Assembly (NCBI RefSeq): GCF_003285015.1
Contig: NZ_QMFB01000006.1
Coordinates: 293,437-357,436 of the forward strand
Source of the DNA: Paenibacillus contaminans
GTDB taxonomy: Bacteria > Bacillota > Bacilli > Paenibacillales > NBRC-103111
Length of the DNA stretch: 64,000 nucleotides
Direction: 5' to 3'
How positions within the stretch are numbered: the stretch's first letter is position 1; every line of letters begins with the position of its first letter. Positions 1-9,229 of the stretch are shown piece by piece. The notes under the pieces are model-generated. The model saw only the letters and a list, made by a program, of their open reading frames with translations, searched no databases and had not been told where the DNA came from. The translations under genes and the position numbers were made by a program.

Positions 1-768
1 GTTATGCTGATGCCGTTTTATTGGATGGTCGCCACCTCGCTCAAGTCCGGAGGCAATGTGACGAAGGTGCCGCCGCAGTGGATTCCGAACCCGATCGATT
101 GGAGTTATTACTCGACGGTATGGATCAAAGTGGACTTCGCGCGTTATACGTTTAACAGCTTTTTTATCGTCACGCTGGATGTCATCGGCACGCTTCTGTC
201 ATGCGCGATGGTTGCGTTCGGCCTTGCGATGTTCAACTTCAAGCTGAAAAAAACGATTTATCTTGCGATGCTTTCCACGCTCATGCTGCCGGCGCAGGTG
301 ACGATGATCCCGGGTTACTTCATTTGGAAATCGCTCGGCGGACTCGACACGTACATGCCGCTTATCGTACCAAGCTTTTTGGCGGGCGCCTTCGGTATTT
401 TCCTGCTGCATCAGTTTTACAAAAGCGTACCCAGGGAGCTGTTCGAAGCGGCTACGATCGACGGCTGCGGTCCTTGGCGGGTGTTGTGGCGAATTTATTT
501 CCCGCTCTCCCGTTCGGCTTTGTCGGCGCTCGGCGTATTTACATTCATGGGCGCTTGGAGCAATACGATGGGACCGCTCTTGTATCTGCATGACAAGAAG
601 ATGTTCACGCTGCCGCTCGGCTTGCTTTTCTTGAGCAACGACACCGGCGTTCAGCCTCAGCTGCTGATGGCGGGCGCGGTTATCGTCACGATACCGGTCA
701 TCATCATTTTTATCATTGCGCAAAAGCAGTTCGTGGAAGGAATCGCTTCAACGGGATTAAAAGGATAA
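1..768 (+). CDS. Carbohydrate ABC transporter permease, MalG type (5' end outside window)
   Basis: This is one of the two membrane subunits of a binding-protein-dependent sugar importer. The reading frame is open from base 1, and the first visible residues already lie in the first membrane helix (PFYWMVATSLK), so the true start lies upstream. About five further hydrophobic helices follow. The EAA loop that docks on the ATPase is clear near residues 147-165 (EAATIDGCGPWRVLWRIYFP), and the C-terminus ends GIASTGLKG, typical of MalG-type permeases. The glycosidase gene starts within 30 bp downstream, so the imported sugar may be its substrate; that link is inferred from position. Confidence 0.93.
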   Translation, partial: VMLMPFYWMVATSLKSGGNVTKVPPQWIPNPIDWSYYSTVWIKVDFARYTFNSFFIVTLDVIGTLLSCAMVAFGLAMFNFKLKKTIYLAMLSTLMLPAQVTMIPGYFIWKSLGGLDTYMPLIVPSFLAGAFGIFLLHQFYKSVPRELFEAATIDGCGPWRVLWRIYFPLSRSALSALGVFTFMGAWSNTMGPLLYLHDKKMFTLPLGLLFLSNDTGVQPQLLMAGAVIVTIPVIIIFIIAQKQFVEGIASTGLKG

Positions 769-796
769 ACAAGCATAGACATACTTGCCTTAAAAC

Positions 797-3700
797 TTGC
801 TTCGTTTCAGGATGCGCTTATGGAAAGCGGATAAAAGAAAGGGCGGCGAAAGCGTGCTTTCATTCTGGTTTTTGAATCACGATCTTGAAGACGACGAGCT
901 GAGATGGCAGCTGGACGAAATGAAGGACAAACGCTTCACCGGCGTTTTCATTCATCCGCGGGACGGCTTGAGCGTACCGTACGGCACCGAGCTCTGGTTT
1001 CATAAGGTGTCCGTTATCGTCGAGCATTGCGCCCGAATCGGGCTGCAAGCTTGGCTGTACGACGAGGAGCCGTTCCCGAGCGGTACGGCTGGAGGCCGGG
1101 TGTTTTTCGACCGGCCGGAGTTTAAAGCCAGACATTTGACGATGGAATCCTTCGACGCCGGAGGCGGACGCGTGAAGCTCGACTTCGCGCCGGGCCGTCT
1201 CATTCGTACGATCGGCATTCGCAAGGAGAACGGCCGCTTGACCCGCGAGTGGCTTGATTTAACCAAGCATACCGGCCTTATTCGCAGCGAATGGGGGCCG
1301 GGTTACATTCAGCACGGCATTTATTATCCGCCGTACACGGATTCTGGGAATCCGCATTGGCGTGCAGCATCGCATAGCCCTCATTATCGTATCGATTGCG
1401 TGCTGCCGGACGGCGACTGGACGGTTTGCGCCTTCGTCGAACGGGAAATGCCGAGCGGGCGCTGGGGCTTTTATACGGACTTGATGAATCCTGATGCGGT
1501 TCGCTATTTTATCGAATTAACCCATGAAAAATATGCGGAACGGTACGGAGACTTGTTCGGCGGCGTTATTCCCGGCATTTTCACGGACGAGTTCAAAGTG
1601 ATCGGCGATGCGGCGTGGTCGCCAGTCCTCGGCGCCTTCTTCCGTGATCTTTTCGGCTATGACATCGAGGAACTTCTCCCGGATTTGTTCCTGACCGTCG
1701 ATGAAAGCACGGCGCAGGTGCGCCACGACTACAGGCTTGCCCTCAGCAAATTGCTAAAGGCGTCATACGTTGAACCGATTGCCGAATGGTGCGCGAAGCA
1801 TCGCCTTCTCATGACCGGACATATAAGCCCGGAGGAGGATCCGGTCGGAATGACGAAATGGACGCCTTATTTGCTTTCTCTCCTGAAGGGCTTCCATCTG
1901 CCGGGAACCGACCTGATCGGCGGGAAAATCGGAAGCGAGGAATACCCGCTGCTGCATCTCGGACCGAAGTTTGCCAGCTCCGCGGCGCATCATTCCGGCA
2001 AGCGCGAAGCGATTGTCGAAGCGTACGGCGCGAACGGCTGGGAAACCGACTACAAGACGATGCTCAAAATGGCCGACTGGTTGTTCGTCATGGGGATCAC
2101 GGATGTCGTCGTGCACGGACAATATTATTCCGTCGACGGGCTTCGTAAAAAAGAAGCGCCGCCGTCTTTTTTCTACCAATCGAGCCATTGGCCGTTTTTC
2201 GGCGATTTTTCCGACTATATCGTGCGAATGTCGTCGCTTTTGAAGGAGGGCGAGCATCGCTGCCATTTGCTCGTTTATTACCCGCAAGCGGCTTTCAGCG
2301 CGCTGATCCCCGACCGGCTCGAGGAAGCCGATACGCTTCGCCGCAGGCTGGGCGATTTGCTGCATGAGCTGCTCAGCTTTCAGTGGGATTTCGATCTCGT
2401 CGACGAAGAAACGCTGCTTGGCATGGAAGTCAGGGACGGGAAGCTGCAGGGCTTCGGCGGCGAGACTTACGACTTGCTGCTGCTGCCGTACGGCGGCCAT
2501 ATCGAAAGCGGGACGGCAAAAATGTGCAGCGAGTTTACGGAACAGGGCTTACCGGTGTGGCTGGTAGGAGACGAGCCGCAAATCGTGAAATCCGCAGGCG
2601 AAATCGGTTCGATCGACGAGCTTGCAGCCGCTGCGACTCAAGATAAGCCCTTTTGGACGAAATCGGTCGCGCGCGAAAGCTTGCTTGCGGAGTTGTCGTC
2701 CGTTATCTCCAAAGACTTGACGTTATGGAGAGCGAAAGATGGCGGCGGGGGTTCGGGAAAGCCCGCTCAAGCTTACGTGCATGTGCGTACGTCGGGATCG
2801 AACAGCAGAGTGATGTTCGTTAATGCCGTTAAAGAACGGCAGGCGGTATGCTTGAAGCATCCCGTAACGGGGGAAGTTATCGAATTCGCGCTCCCGCCGA
2901 ACGGAGGCGTACTCCTCGACGTGAATGAGGACGGCTTCGAATGGAAAACGGGCGTAGGCCGCTTGCTGGAAGACGGCATCTATCCGGAGCTTCCGGATTG
3001 GAGCAATGCAGCGTCTGTGTCGCCGCAATCAGGAGGGGATGCCGGTTTCACGATAGACTTATCCCTAGACTGGCGCTTGAAGCCTAAAAACGACAATGTG
3101 CTTGTTTTGTCCCACTGGCATTTCTGGGATCATGAGCGGAAGCATGGCCAGCCGGTGACGCTTACGCCGGCGGTCAACTTAATCGCACAGCCTAGCGTTT
3201 GCTTCGATAAGGAAGGGCACGGCTACTGCCGTTTTTATGCCGAGGGCGATCCCGTGCCTACTTTTCTCGTATACGAGCAGTCCGCTTGGGCGGGCGAATG
3301 CGTAATTGCCGTAAACGGACAGGAAATTCCTTCCGGAAGTCAAACGCGCAGGTACGACGTTCACAATTTTGAAGTCGATATTTCTCCTTATCTCAAGCGG
3401 GGGAGCGGCGTACAAACGAACGTCGTTGAAGTGCATTTTCACGCAGGCGGGCAGCTGAAGGAGCCGTTCCGGCTTTATGGAGCGTTCAAGGTTTCGTTCC
3501 CGTATGCTGGATTTCCACCGGGACGGCTGCATTACGGAGATAGCGAATGTCATCTGCATCATCTGGATTCTTGGGATGACATCGGTTATCCGCACTATGC
3601 GGGTACGATGGCTTACGAGAAGGAGATAACGTTAACGGAGGAATGGCTGGAAAGCGAAGCGGAGTCCGTTTGGCTTTATGCGGAGGAAGTGAATGACGCG

Positions 3701-3892
3701 GCCCGGTTGTATGTCAACGGCATTTACTTGGGCACATGCCTCAACGATCCTTTTGCCTGGGATGTAACAGACAGCTTGCAAGCAGGAGTGAACCGGATTT
3801 CGATCAAAGCGGTTAATAGTCCGATTGCCTTGTTTGAAGGCGGACGCAAGCGGGCAGGCTTGCGAGGCCGTATTCGGCTGATAAAGAGATAA
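797..3892 (+). CDS. Large glycoside hydrolase, GH106/GH2-like, with C-terminal sugar-binding fold
   Basis: Likely a cytoplasmic glycosidase of about 1030 residues with no signal peptide. The N-terminus carries the pattern FWFLNHDLEDDELRWQLDEM followed by GVFIHPRDG and YDEEPFPSGTAGG, which recalls GH106-type alpha-L-rhamnosidases and related TIM-barrel enzymes. FTDEF near residue 262 is a possible acidic active-site motif. The last 150 residues (GTMAYEKEITL to the C-terminus) look like a galactose-binding jelly roll with the LYVNGIYLGT pattern. The start is uncertain: TTG 797 and ATG 812 lack a good ribosome site, while GTG 854 has AAAGGG about 10 bp upstream. It sits between a sugar permease and an esterase, which suits breakdown of a decorated oligosaccharide such as rhamnogalacturonan. 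The exact family is inferred from memory. Confidence 0.72.
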   Translation: MLRFRMRLWKADKRKGGESVLSFWFLNHDLEDDELRWQLDEMKDKRFTGVFIHPRDGLSVPYGTELWFHKVSVIVEHCARIGLQAWLYDEEPFPSGTAGGRVFFDRPEFKARHLTMESFDAGGGRVKLDFAPGRLIRTIGIRKENGRLTREWLDLTKHTGLIRSEWGPGYIQHGIYYPPYTDSGNPHWRAASHSPHYRIDCVLPDGDWTVCAFVEREMPSGRWGFYTDLMNPDAVRYFIELTHEKYAERYGDLFGGVIPGIFTDEFKVIGDAAWSPVLGAFFRDLFGYDIEELLPDLFLTVDESTAQVRHDYRLALSKLLKASYVEPIAEWCAKHRLLMTGHISPEEDPVGMTKWTPYLLSLLKGFHLPGTDLIGGKIGSEEYPLLHLGPKFASSAAHHSGKREAIVEAYGANGWETDYKTMLKMADWLFVMGITDVVVHGQYYSVDGLRKKEAPPSFFYQSSHWPFFGDFSDYIVRMSSLLKEGEHRCHLLVYYPQAAFSALIPDRLEEADTLRRRLGDLLHELLSFQWDFDLVDEETLLGMEVRDGKLQGFGGETYDLLLLPYGGHIESGTAKMCSEFTEQGLPVWLVGDEPQIVKSAGEIGSIDELAAAATQDKPFWTKSVARESLLAELSSVISKDLTLWRAKDGGGGSGKPAQAYVHVRTSGSNSRVMFVNAVKERQAVCLKHPVTGEVIEFALPPNGGVLLDVNEDGFEWKTGVGRLLEDGIYPELPDWSNAASVSPQSGGDAGFTIDLSLDWRLKPKNDNVLVLSHWHFWDHERKHGQPVTLTPAVNLIAQPSVCFDKEGHGYCRFYAEGDPVPTFLVYEQSAWAGECVIAVNGQEIPSGSQTRRYDVHNFEVDISPYLKRGSGVQTNVVEVHFHAGGQLKEPFRLYGAFKVSFPYAGFPPGRLHYGDSECHLHHLDSWDDIGYPHYAGTMAYEKEITLTEEWLESEAESVWLYAEEVNDAARLYVNGIYLGTCLNDPFAWDVTDSLQAGVNRISIKAVNSPIALFEGGRKRAGLRGRIRLIKR

Positions 3893-3973
3893 CCTCAGCT
3901 TGTAAATGGATGCCGGAGCAGCAGCAGGAACAGGTAAGACCGAAAATGTCGCGAGAACGGTGGGAGATGGAGC

Positions 3974-5974
3974 ATGGAATATAATGTGAACGATTTGGAA
4001 CAATTTTCGCTTAATATTTACGACGTGAAGGATCAGCTCAAGCAGCATGTTTACAAAAGATCGGCCGAAGCGCTTGCAGCCGGGGACTTGGCCAGGGATG
4101 CCGTTCAGACGCAGGAGGAGCTGGAGCGTCGTCGTCTAGCGGCTCGGGAGGCGTTTTTGGATGGAATCGGAGGCTTGCCCGAATACGGCGGGCCGCTGAA
4201 TGCGGCGATTGCCGGTGAATTGCGGATCGAGGGTATGCGCATCGAAAAAGTCGTATATGAATCGCGTCCCGGCACGCATGTGACTGCTTCCATGTATATT
4301 CCGGACGGATTAACAGAGCCTTCTGCAGCGGTACTATTCGTTTGCGGCCATTTTGAAAACGGACGGCTCGCGCCGAATTATCAGGCCGTTTGCCAAACGA
4401 TCGCTGCAGCTGGGCTGATCGTTTTTGCCGTCGATCCGGTAGGACAAGGGGAGCGGGCCACGTACTTCGATCCTGCGGCTGGAAAGATGCTTGTGCCGCG
4501 CAGCACATCCGATCATGAGCAGGTTGGCGCGCAATGCTGGCCGCTCGGCGACGGGCTTGCCCGATATTTTCTGCACGACGTTACAAGGGCCGTCGATTAT
4601 TTAAACACGCGTCCGGAAATCGACCCGCGGCGAATCGGCATCACAGGCAACTCCGGCGGAGGCTTGCAAACGACGATGGCGATGCTGGCGGAGCCTCGTA
4701 TTGCGGCGGCGGCACCCGCTACTTTCGTCATGAGCAGGGAAAGCTATTTGTATGCCGGACAGGCGCAGGATGCCGAACAAATATGGCCGGGGATGTCGGC
4801 GAAAGGGTTCGATCACGAGGACCTGCTGATGGCGATGGCGCCGAAGCCGGTACTTGTGTTGGCCGCGCAATACGATTTTTTTCCGATCGAGGGCACGAGA
4901 CGTACGGTCGAACGAACGAAACGGTTTTGGGAGATGTACGGTAAACCGGAGCAGCTCGTATTGTTCGAGGACCGGTGCACGCATATGTATTCGAATAGAA
5001 TGGCCGGAGCGGCGGGCGCTTTTTTTGCCGAGCATCTGTTGGGTGCGGAAAATGCCAGGTTGGCTGACGCGATTCGCGGCGGTGCGGAAAGCGGTTTGTT
5101 CTCGCGATTGACTACTTACTTTTCCTTAGTGGTGCCTTTGGCTGAAAGCGAGCTTGCATGCACAAGCGGCGGACAGGTGCGGGGCCATTATGCCGGCGAA
5201 CGCGGGCCTTGCGAAGAAAACGCGGACCGGGTCCGGGAGCTGGAACGCTTGCGCAGCGAAATGTCCGAAGAGGAGCGTAAACGCCGTGCGCTGGAGTGGC
5301 TCGAAAGGACCGTTTTGGCGAATCGCAAACCCCGCGAGCTGAATCCGCGTCATTTGCCGTTAGGCATTGTCGACGGACTGACGGCGGAAAGCTGGCTGTG
5401 GTGGAGTCAAGAAGGCATATTTAACCATGCATTCGTTTTTCGGGATGAAAAGTCAGCTGACAGCAAGAAGCCTATGGTCATTGCCGTATGGGAGCGCGGA
5501 ACGCGCGAGCTGGCTTCCCGGATGAATTGGATCAAAGAGACCGTCGCTGCCGGAAAGGCCGTCATGGTGCTCGACGTCAGCGGGGAGGGAGTCGTAACGG
5601 CGAACGCGATATGTCCGCGGGGCATGTACGACCGGTTCGGAACACTCCATAAGCTTGCGACGGATTTGTTTTTTATCGGAGACAGCATCGCGGCGATTCG
5701 CACCTTTGACGTGCTGCGAGCTGTGGATATGGCTGCGCTGCCGAATCATATTGCCGCGGAGACGATTGAGGTGTACGGAGAAGGCAAATTCAATTTGTAT
5801 GTAAGGCTTGCGAAGGCGCTTGACCGGGATCGGCGTGTCGCAGCATGGAGCGCCGGCAGCGGTATGCAAAGCGTCGCGGAATGGTATGAAGACCTGTATT
5901 ATAGCGAGATTGACGTGCTTGGCACCGTTTTGCCCGGCATGCTCCGGTATTTCGATCTGCCCGAGCTTGGCTAA
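3974..5974 (+). CDS. Acetyl-xylan-esterase-like alpha/beta hydrolase with a second degenerate lobe
   Basis: Predicted cytosolic carbohydrate acyl esterase. The first lobe has the usual alpha/beta-hydrolase order: strand LFVCGHF near 121, oxyanion-side DPVGQGER near 154, nucleophile Ser227 in GNSGGG, Asp301 in AAQYDFF and His337 in CTHMYS. The protein is 666 residues, about twice a single-domain esterase. The second half (about 400-660) again shows hydrolase-like strands (PMVIAVWERG, AVMVLDVSG), but where a nucleophile elbow is expected it has VYGEGKF with no serine, so this lobe seems inactive. ATG 3974 is preceded by GGGAGATGG. The gene lies 81 bp after the glycosidase, probably in the same operon, suggesting deacetylation of the same oligosaccharide. 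Confidence 0.75.
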   Translation: MEYNVNDLEQFSLNIYDVKDQLKQHVYKRSAEALAAGDLARDAVQTQEELERRRLAAREAFLDGIGGLPEYGGPLNAAIAGELRIEGMRIEKVVYESRPGTHVTASMYIPDGLTEPSAAVLFVCGHFENGRLAPNYQAVCQTIAAAGLIVFAVDPVGQGERATYFDPAAGKMLVPRSTSDHEQVGAQCWPLGDGLARYFLHDVTRAVDYLNTRPEIDPRRIGITGNSGGGLQTTMAMLAEPRIAAAAPATFVMSRESYLYAGQAQDAEQIWPGMSAKGFDHEDLLMAMAPKPVLVLAAQYDFFPIEGTRRTVERTKRFWEMYGKPEQLVLFEDRCTHMYSNRMAGAAGAFFAEHLLGAENARLADAIRGGAESGLFSRLTTYFSLVVPLAESELACTSGGQVRGHYAGERGPCEENADRVRELERLRSEMSEEERKRRALEWLERTVLANRKPRELNPRHLPLGIVDGLTAESWLWWSQEGIFNHAFVFRDEKSADSKKPMVIAVWERGTRELASRMNWIKETVAAGKAVMVLDVSGEGVVTANAICPRGMYDRFGTLHKLATDLFFIGDSIAAIRTFDVLRAVDMAALPNHIAAETIEVYGEGKFNLYVRLAKALDRDRRVAAWSAGSGMQSVAEWYEDLYYSEIDVLGTVLPGMLRYFDLPELG

Positions 5975-6000
5975 GAGCAAAATAACGTAAATGGGAGATG

Positions 6001-6020
6001 GGAGCGGATCATTCCGCTCT
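6001..6020 (+). terminator. Hairpin after the esterase gene, possible terminator
   Basis: GAGCGGA and TCCGCTC form a 7-bp stem around a short loop just after the esterase stop. The following bases are pyrimidine-rich but not a clean T run, so termination is possible but not certain. Confidence 0.4.
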
Positions 6021-6087
6021 CTTCGCATACCAGCCCGATTCAGGCTTTCTAATGGATATCGCTTGGTTGTCTCGACGATGTGTTCCG

Positions 6088-6146
6088 TCGGAGACGGTAA
6101 AAACCTAAGCCGCTGATAGTGTGGTATTGGTTTTTACCGATGCCGA
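6088..6146. repeat. Inverted repeat upstream of the tailspike-like gene
   Basis: CGGTAAAAACC (6095-6105) and GGTTTTTACCG (6129-6139) are an exact 11-bp inverted pair with a 23-nt loop. Extended outward, the arms match at 15 of 18 positions. It lies about 45 bp before the next gene's ribosome site. It could be an operator pair, an attenuator-type stem, or the edge of an acquired segment; nothing in the sequence decides between these. Confidence 0.6.
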
Positions 6147-6188
6147 TTAGAAGGCTGAGCGATCAAGCAAAAGAACGGAGAGATCATC

Positions 6189-7883
6189 TTGAGTAATGGT
6201 TTGCATGAACCACGGTCTACTAAACGAATTGTACGCATTGAATCCGTTGCTGATTTACGTGAATATGAAGGAAATACGGATGGCGAGGTCATTGAGCTTG
6301 TCAGTTACTATGCGGATTGGCTTCCAAACTCTACGCCTCCAGCGGGGGGAGGAATGTTCGCGCGTCTGACAGACGGTGAGCGTGCGGATAACGGCGGGAC
6401 GATTATTGCTGTGACTGGTAGTTCGACTCGTTGGGTTCGTATGAATGTATCCGAATTAGATCCAGTGGAGTTCGGAGCAAAGGCTGATGGAATAATTAAT
6501 GATCGGGCTGCAATAGAATCGACGCTGGCAGCATTAAATTCCGATGTAAAGGTCGTTGATTTCAAAGGGAGAAATTACTACCTTGGAACTGTTGATCTGA
6601 ATGAACAGCCCGTATTTCAAATTAATTCCAAGGATGGCGTTCGATTGATGGGAATGCCGAGGATGCATGTAACAAATCAATTAACAGACTACCTTGGCTA
6701 TTCACCGATTTTTGAGTTTATCGACTGTAATGATATTTATGCTGAATGTCATGCCGTTTCCGATAGCTTTGATCCGGCATCTCCCCATGGTCCTGTAGCT
6801 GTTCAATTGAAAAGCGCTTCAAAATCAGTTGCCGGGGCTCGTATTATAGCTAAAGTAACGAGAGGCCTTGCTGCCTTGCAAACGGTGCGAATGACCAATA
6901 CCAAAACGAGGCGTCAATCGGCTGATCCGACATGGAAATCGATCGAATATTCCGTTGAGGCGGACGATTCAGAGTATGGTGTACGCTTTATCAGCTCCGG
7001 CGATGATGCCCATGGTGTGATTCGTACAAATCAGGTGTCGCGCTCCTATTTTGTTGTTGGCGTTTCGAATCACACTGCTGTCGTCAATTCCTTGAATCAA
7101 CGATATTTTATGGATGTGTTAATCAAGGCGTACTTTGATGATGTAACCAATATTCATGTGATATTAAACCAGCAATCATCAAACGGAGCAGAGTGGCCTG
7201 TTTCTATCGAACACCAGAACGATACCGACGATACCACGATTAAAAACATTACTTTAGATCTCAATATTATCGACCGTATAAACGTCAGGGCGTATACCAG
7301 AGAATTTGTATGTGTAGGAAGATCGCTAACCTTGGCAGGGGCGAATAGGGCAACTACCAATTGCGTCACTGATGAAATCACCATTAGAGGACATATCGAA
7401 CAGCATCTGCATTCGGATTTATTAACATTGCCCTCGATAACCAATTCGGGCGGCTTGATCCATTTAGATATGTTTTCGACATTGAACGATACGCAAGGAT
7501 TTACAATATGTCGAGGATCAAGTCGATCCGGGAAGGTACAAGGGGATTTAACCGCGAAGCCCGCTAGAATATCGCTTCGGGATTTGCGGCCGGATGGACT
7601 TGAAGTCGCGGTGGATATATTCATGAAAGCAGATAACGCAGACTTAGGTGCAGCGAACAGCTTTAGAATTCGTGAGAATCTGTTGCTAACTCTGGCGGAT
7701 GACGGGTCGGGAGCGGTTATCGATGTTCAACATGTAAATAGCCGTCATCGAGGAACAGGAGCGATTCCTACAGTCACTTATTCCATTCATGATGGAGAAT
7801 TGCATGTACTGGGCAGCGAATACACACGTGCAAATGCTGAAATGACAGTTAAAATGGAAATAATCGGCGGTCGTGTAGTTTGA
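6189..7883 (+). CDS. Tailspike-like beta-helix protein, pectate-lyase-superfamily fold
   Basis: A 564-residue protein with no signal peptide or membrane segment. Residues about 15-95 (SVADLREYEG, then GGMFARL, DNGGTIIAVTGSSTRWVRM) match the small N-terminal module found before beta-helix domains in phage tailspike depolymerases. VEFGAKADGIINDRAAIEST then marks the start of a pectate_lyase_3-type right-handed beta-helix. The remainder is rich in short beta strands and Asn/Asp turns. The start is TTG 6189, with GGAGAG about 8 bp upstream; no earlier in-frame start fits. The codons are visibly more AT-rich than those of neighbours, hinting at transfer. It is monocistronic, between the esterase and the LacI gene. 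It shares the N-terminal module with the two Tat-exported proteins at 26195 and 32223. The substrate is unknown. Confidence 0.65.
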   Translation: MSNGLHEPRSTKRIVRIESVADLREYEGNTDGEVIELVSYYADWLPNSTPPAGGGMFARLTDGERADNGGTIIAVTGSSTRWVRMNVSELDPVEFGAKADGIINDRAAIESTLAALNSDVKVVDFKGRNYYLGTVDLNEQPVFQINSKDGVRLMGMPRMHVTNQLTDYLGYSPIFEFIDCNDIYAECHAVSDSFDPASPHGPVAVQLKSASKSVAGARIIAKVTRGLAALQTVRMTNTKTRRQSADPTWKSIEYSVEADDSEYGVRFISSGDDAHGVIRTNQVSRSYFVVGVSNHTAVVNSLNQRYFMDVLIKAYFDDVTNIHVILNQQSSNGAEWPVSIEHQNDTDDTTIKNITLDLNIIDRINVRAYTREFVCVGRSLTLAGANRATTNCVTDEITIRGHIEQHLHSDLLTLPSITNSGGLIHLDMFSTLNDTQGFTICRGSSRSGKVQGDLTAKPARISLRDLRPDGLEVAVDIFMKADNADLGAANSFRIRENLLLTLADDGSGAVIDVQHVNSRHRGTGAIPTVTYSIHDGELHVLGSEYTRANAEMTVKMEIIGGRVV

Positions 7884-7917
7884 AGCCTAGCGGATGTCCA
7901 AGCCTGCGGAAGTATGG

Positions 7918-7949
7918 TATACTTTGAGACAGATGAAACCGATTACTAT
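7918..7949 (+). promoter_or_regulatory. Candidate -10 box and LacI-type operator upstream of the LacI gene
   Basis: TATACT at 7918-7923 resembles a -10 box. Just downstream, GAAACCGATTACTAT (7935-7949) matches 14 of 15 bases of a site before the NagA-like gene (9197-9211). The core GAAAYCGATTAC is a near palindrome with a central CG, the usual form of LacI-family operators. If the -10 call is right the operator falls in the first transcribed bases, which would allow autorepression. No clear -35 box was found. Confidence 0.5.
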
Positions 7950-8006
7950 TAGAGGTCATTTTAAATATCCCGTATACTAAAACCTGTCCAAATGGTGGTA
8001 ATAGAC

Positions 8007-9053
8007 ATGCAGAAAAGAGTTACGATACACGATATTGCGAAGGAGGCGGGCGTTTCTTCCGCTACCGTTTCACGGGTGCTCAGCAACAGCGATTATCCGG
8101 TAAGCGCCAAGCTTCGTTCGAAAATCCAGAATTTAGCCGAGCAAATGCAATATATTCCGAACATGATCGGCAAACAACTGAAAACGGACAATAATATGAC
8201 GATCGGCGTCATCATCCCGACGATCAGCAACCCGTTTTATGCGGCGGTTATGTTAGGGGTCGAAGAAGCTGCCCGTAAAAGCGGCTACCATGTGCTGCTT
8301 TGCAATTCCCTTCAGGACGGTAGTCTGGAGGAAGGATACTTGAAAACGCTCTTCGAGAAGCAGGTAAAGGGCGTCATTCTCTCTTCCATCTCCGGAAACC
8401 GGAAGCTGATGACTCATCTGATCAAAATGGGCTTAAATGTAATCGCTATCGATCAAAAGCTGGATATGCCCGATGTGCTGCAAATCGAGTTCGATTATCG
8501 CCGCGGCGGTTATATGGCGGCCCAGTACCTGCTCGAGCAAGGGCACCGGAAAATCGGCTATGTGACGGCCCCGCTTGATCGCCCGAGCCGTCAGCATATT
8601 TATCACGGCTTTTTTGAAGCGCTTCATGCGGCCGGTGTGGACAAAAACGATAGCTACGTACAGATCGCCGACGAGGAAAAAGAAGTTTACGACGGCATTT
8701 ACGAATTCGAGAACGGCAAGGTGCTGACTCGCAAGCTTCTGCAGCTTGACGAGCTGCCAAGCGCGATTTTTGCTTGTAACGACTTGACCGCGTTCGGCGT
8801 CATAAACGAACTGGCCGCCAACGGCCTGCGCGTGCCGGAGGATATTTCGGTCATGGGCTTCGACAATATCGAATTCAGCAGAATGGTCACGCCGGCGCTG
8901 ACGACGATCAAGCAGCCGAATTACGAAATGGGCAAGCTTGCCTGTTCGATGCTGCTGGATAAGCTGAGAAAAGACAATAATCACGAGATGGACGTCATGC
9001 TGCTTCCGAAGCTGATCGTCCGCGATTCCGTCAAAACTTTCGAGCTTGAATAA
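8007..9053 (+). CDS. LacI-family transcriptional regulator
   Basis: Sugar-responsive DNA-binding repressor of about 348 residues. The N-terminal helix-turn-helix and hinge are typical (VTIHDIAKEAGVSSATVSRVLSN, then IPNMIGKQLKT), followed by a periplasmic-binding-protein-like effector domain beginning TIGVIIPTISNPFYA. The C-terminus has the usual DISVMGFDNIEFSRMVTPALTTI segment. An earlier in-frame ATG at 7992 lacks a ribosome site; ATG 8007 has GGTGG about 8 bp upstream and puts the helix-turn-helix at the normal distance. A related candidate operator precedes both this gene and the deacetylase at 9230, so it probably controls that gene. The effector is not evident. Confidence 0.93.
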   Translation: MQKRVTIHDIAKEAGVSSATVSRVLSNSDYPVSAKLRSKIQNLAEQMQYIPNMIGKQLKTDNNMTIGVIIPTISNPFYAAVMLGVEEAARKSGYHVLLCNSLQDGSLEEGYLKTLFEKQVKGVILSSISGNRKLMTHLIKMGLNVIAIDQKLDMPDVLQIEFDYRRGGYMAAQYLLEQGHRKIGYVTAPLDRPSRQHIYHGFFEALHAAGVDKNDSYVQIADEEKEVYDGIYEFENGKVLTRKLLQLDELPSAIFACNDLTAFGVINELAANGLRVPEDISVMGFDNIEFSRMVTPALTTIKQPNYEMGKLACSMLLDKLRKDNNHEMDVMLLPKLIVRDSVKTFELE

Positions 9054-9196
9054 ATGGTTCGGATCAATATAAAGCGCCCTAGCCTGAACGCCCATTCGTT
9101 TCTCTAAGCGTTCTTGAAAGGGCCTGCATGGAGCCGGTGCGATAAAGCGCAAGCCGAATCGCATTTTGCTTCGTTTCATTATCCGCAGCAATTATA

Positions 9197-9211
9197 GAAA
9201 TCGATTACTAT
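9197..9211 (+). promoter_or_regulatory. Candidate LacI operator before the NagA-like gene
   Basis: GAAATCGATTACTAT lies immediately upstream of the AAAGGAGAG ribosome site of the deacetylase gene and matches the site at 7935-7949 with one change. GAAATCGATTAC differs by one base from the perfect palindrome GTAATCGATTAC. Binding here would block transcription or early elongation into the gene. Confidence 0.55.
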
Positions 9212-9229
9212 AAAAGGAGAGTTTTGTCG

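Noticed and set aside
199..723. Long minus-strand frame opposite the first permease gene
   Set aside because: It is a mirror of a high-confidence permease, has no ribosome site and a composition typical of antisense frames.
1763..2500. 245-codon minus-strand frame inside the glycosidase gene
   Set aside because: It lies entirely within a gene with clear domain patterns and shows no family features of its own.
8433..9191. 252-codon minus-strand frame opposite the LacI gene
   Set aside because: Shadow of the LacI coding sequence; its extension past the gene has no promoter or ribosome site.
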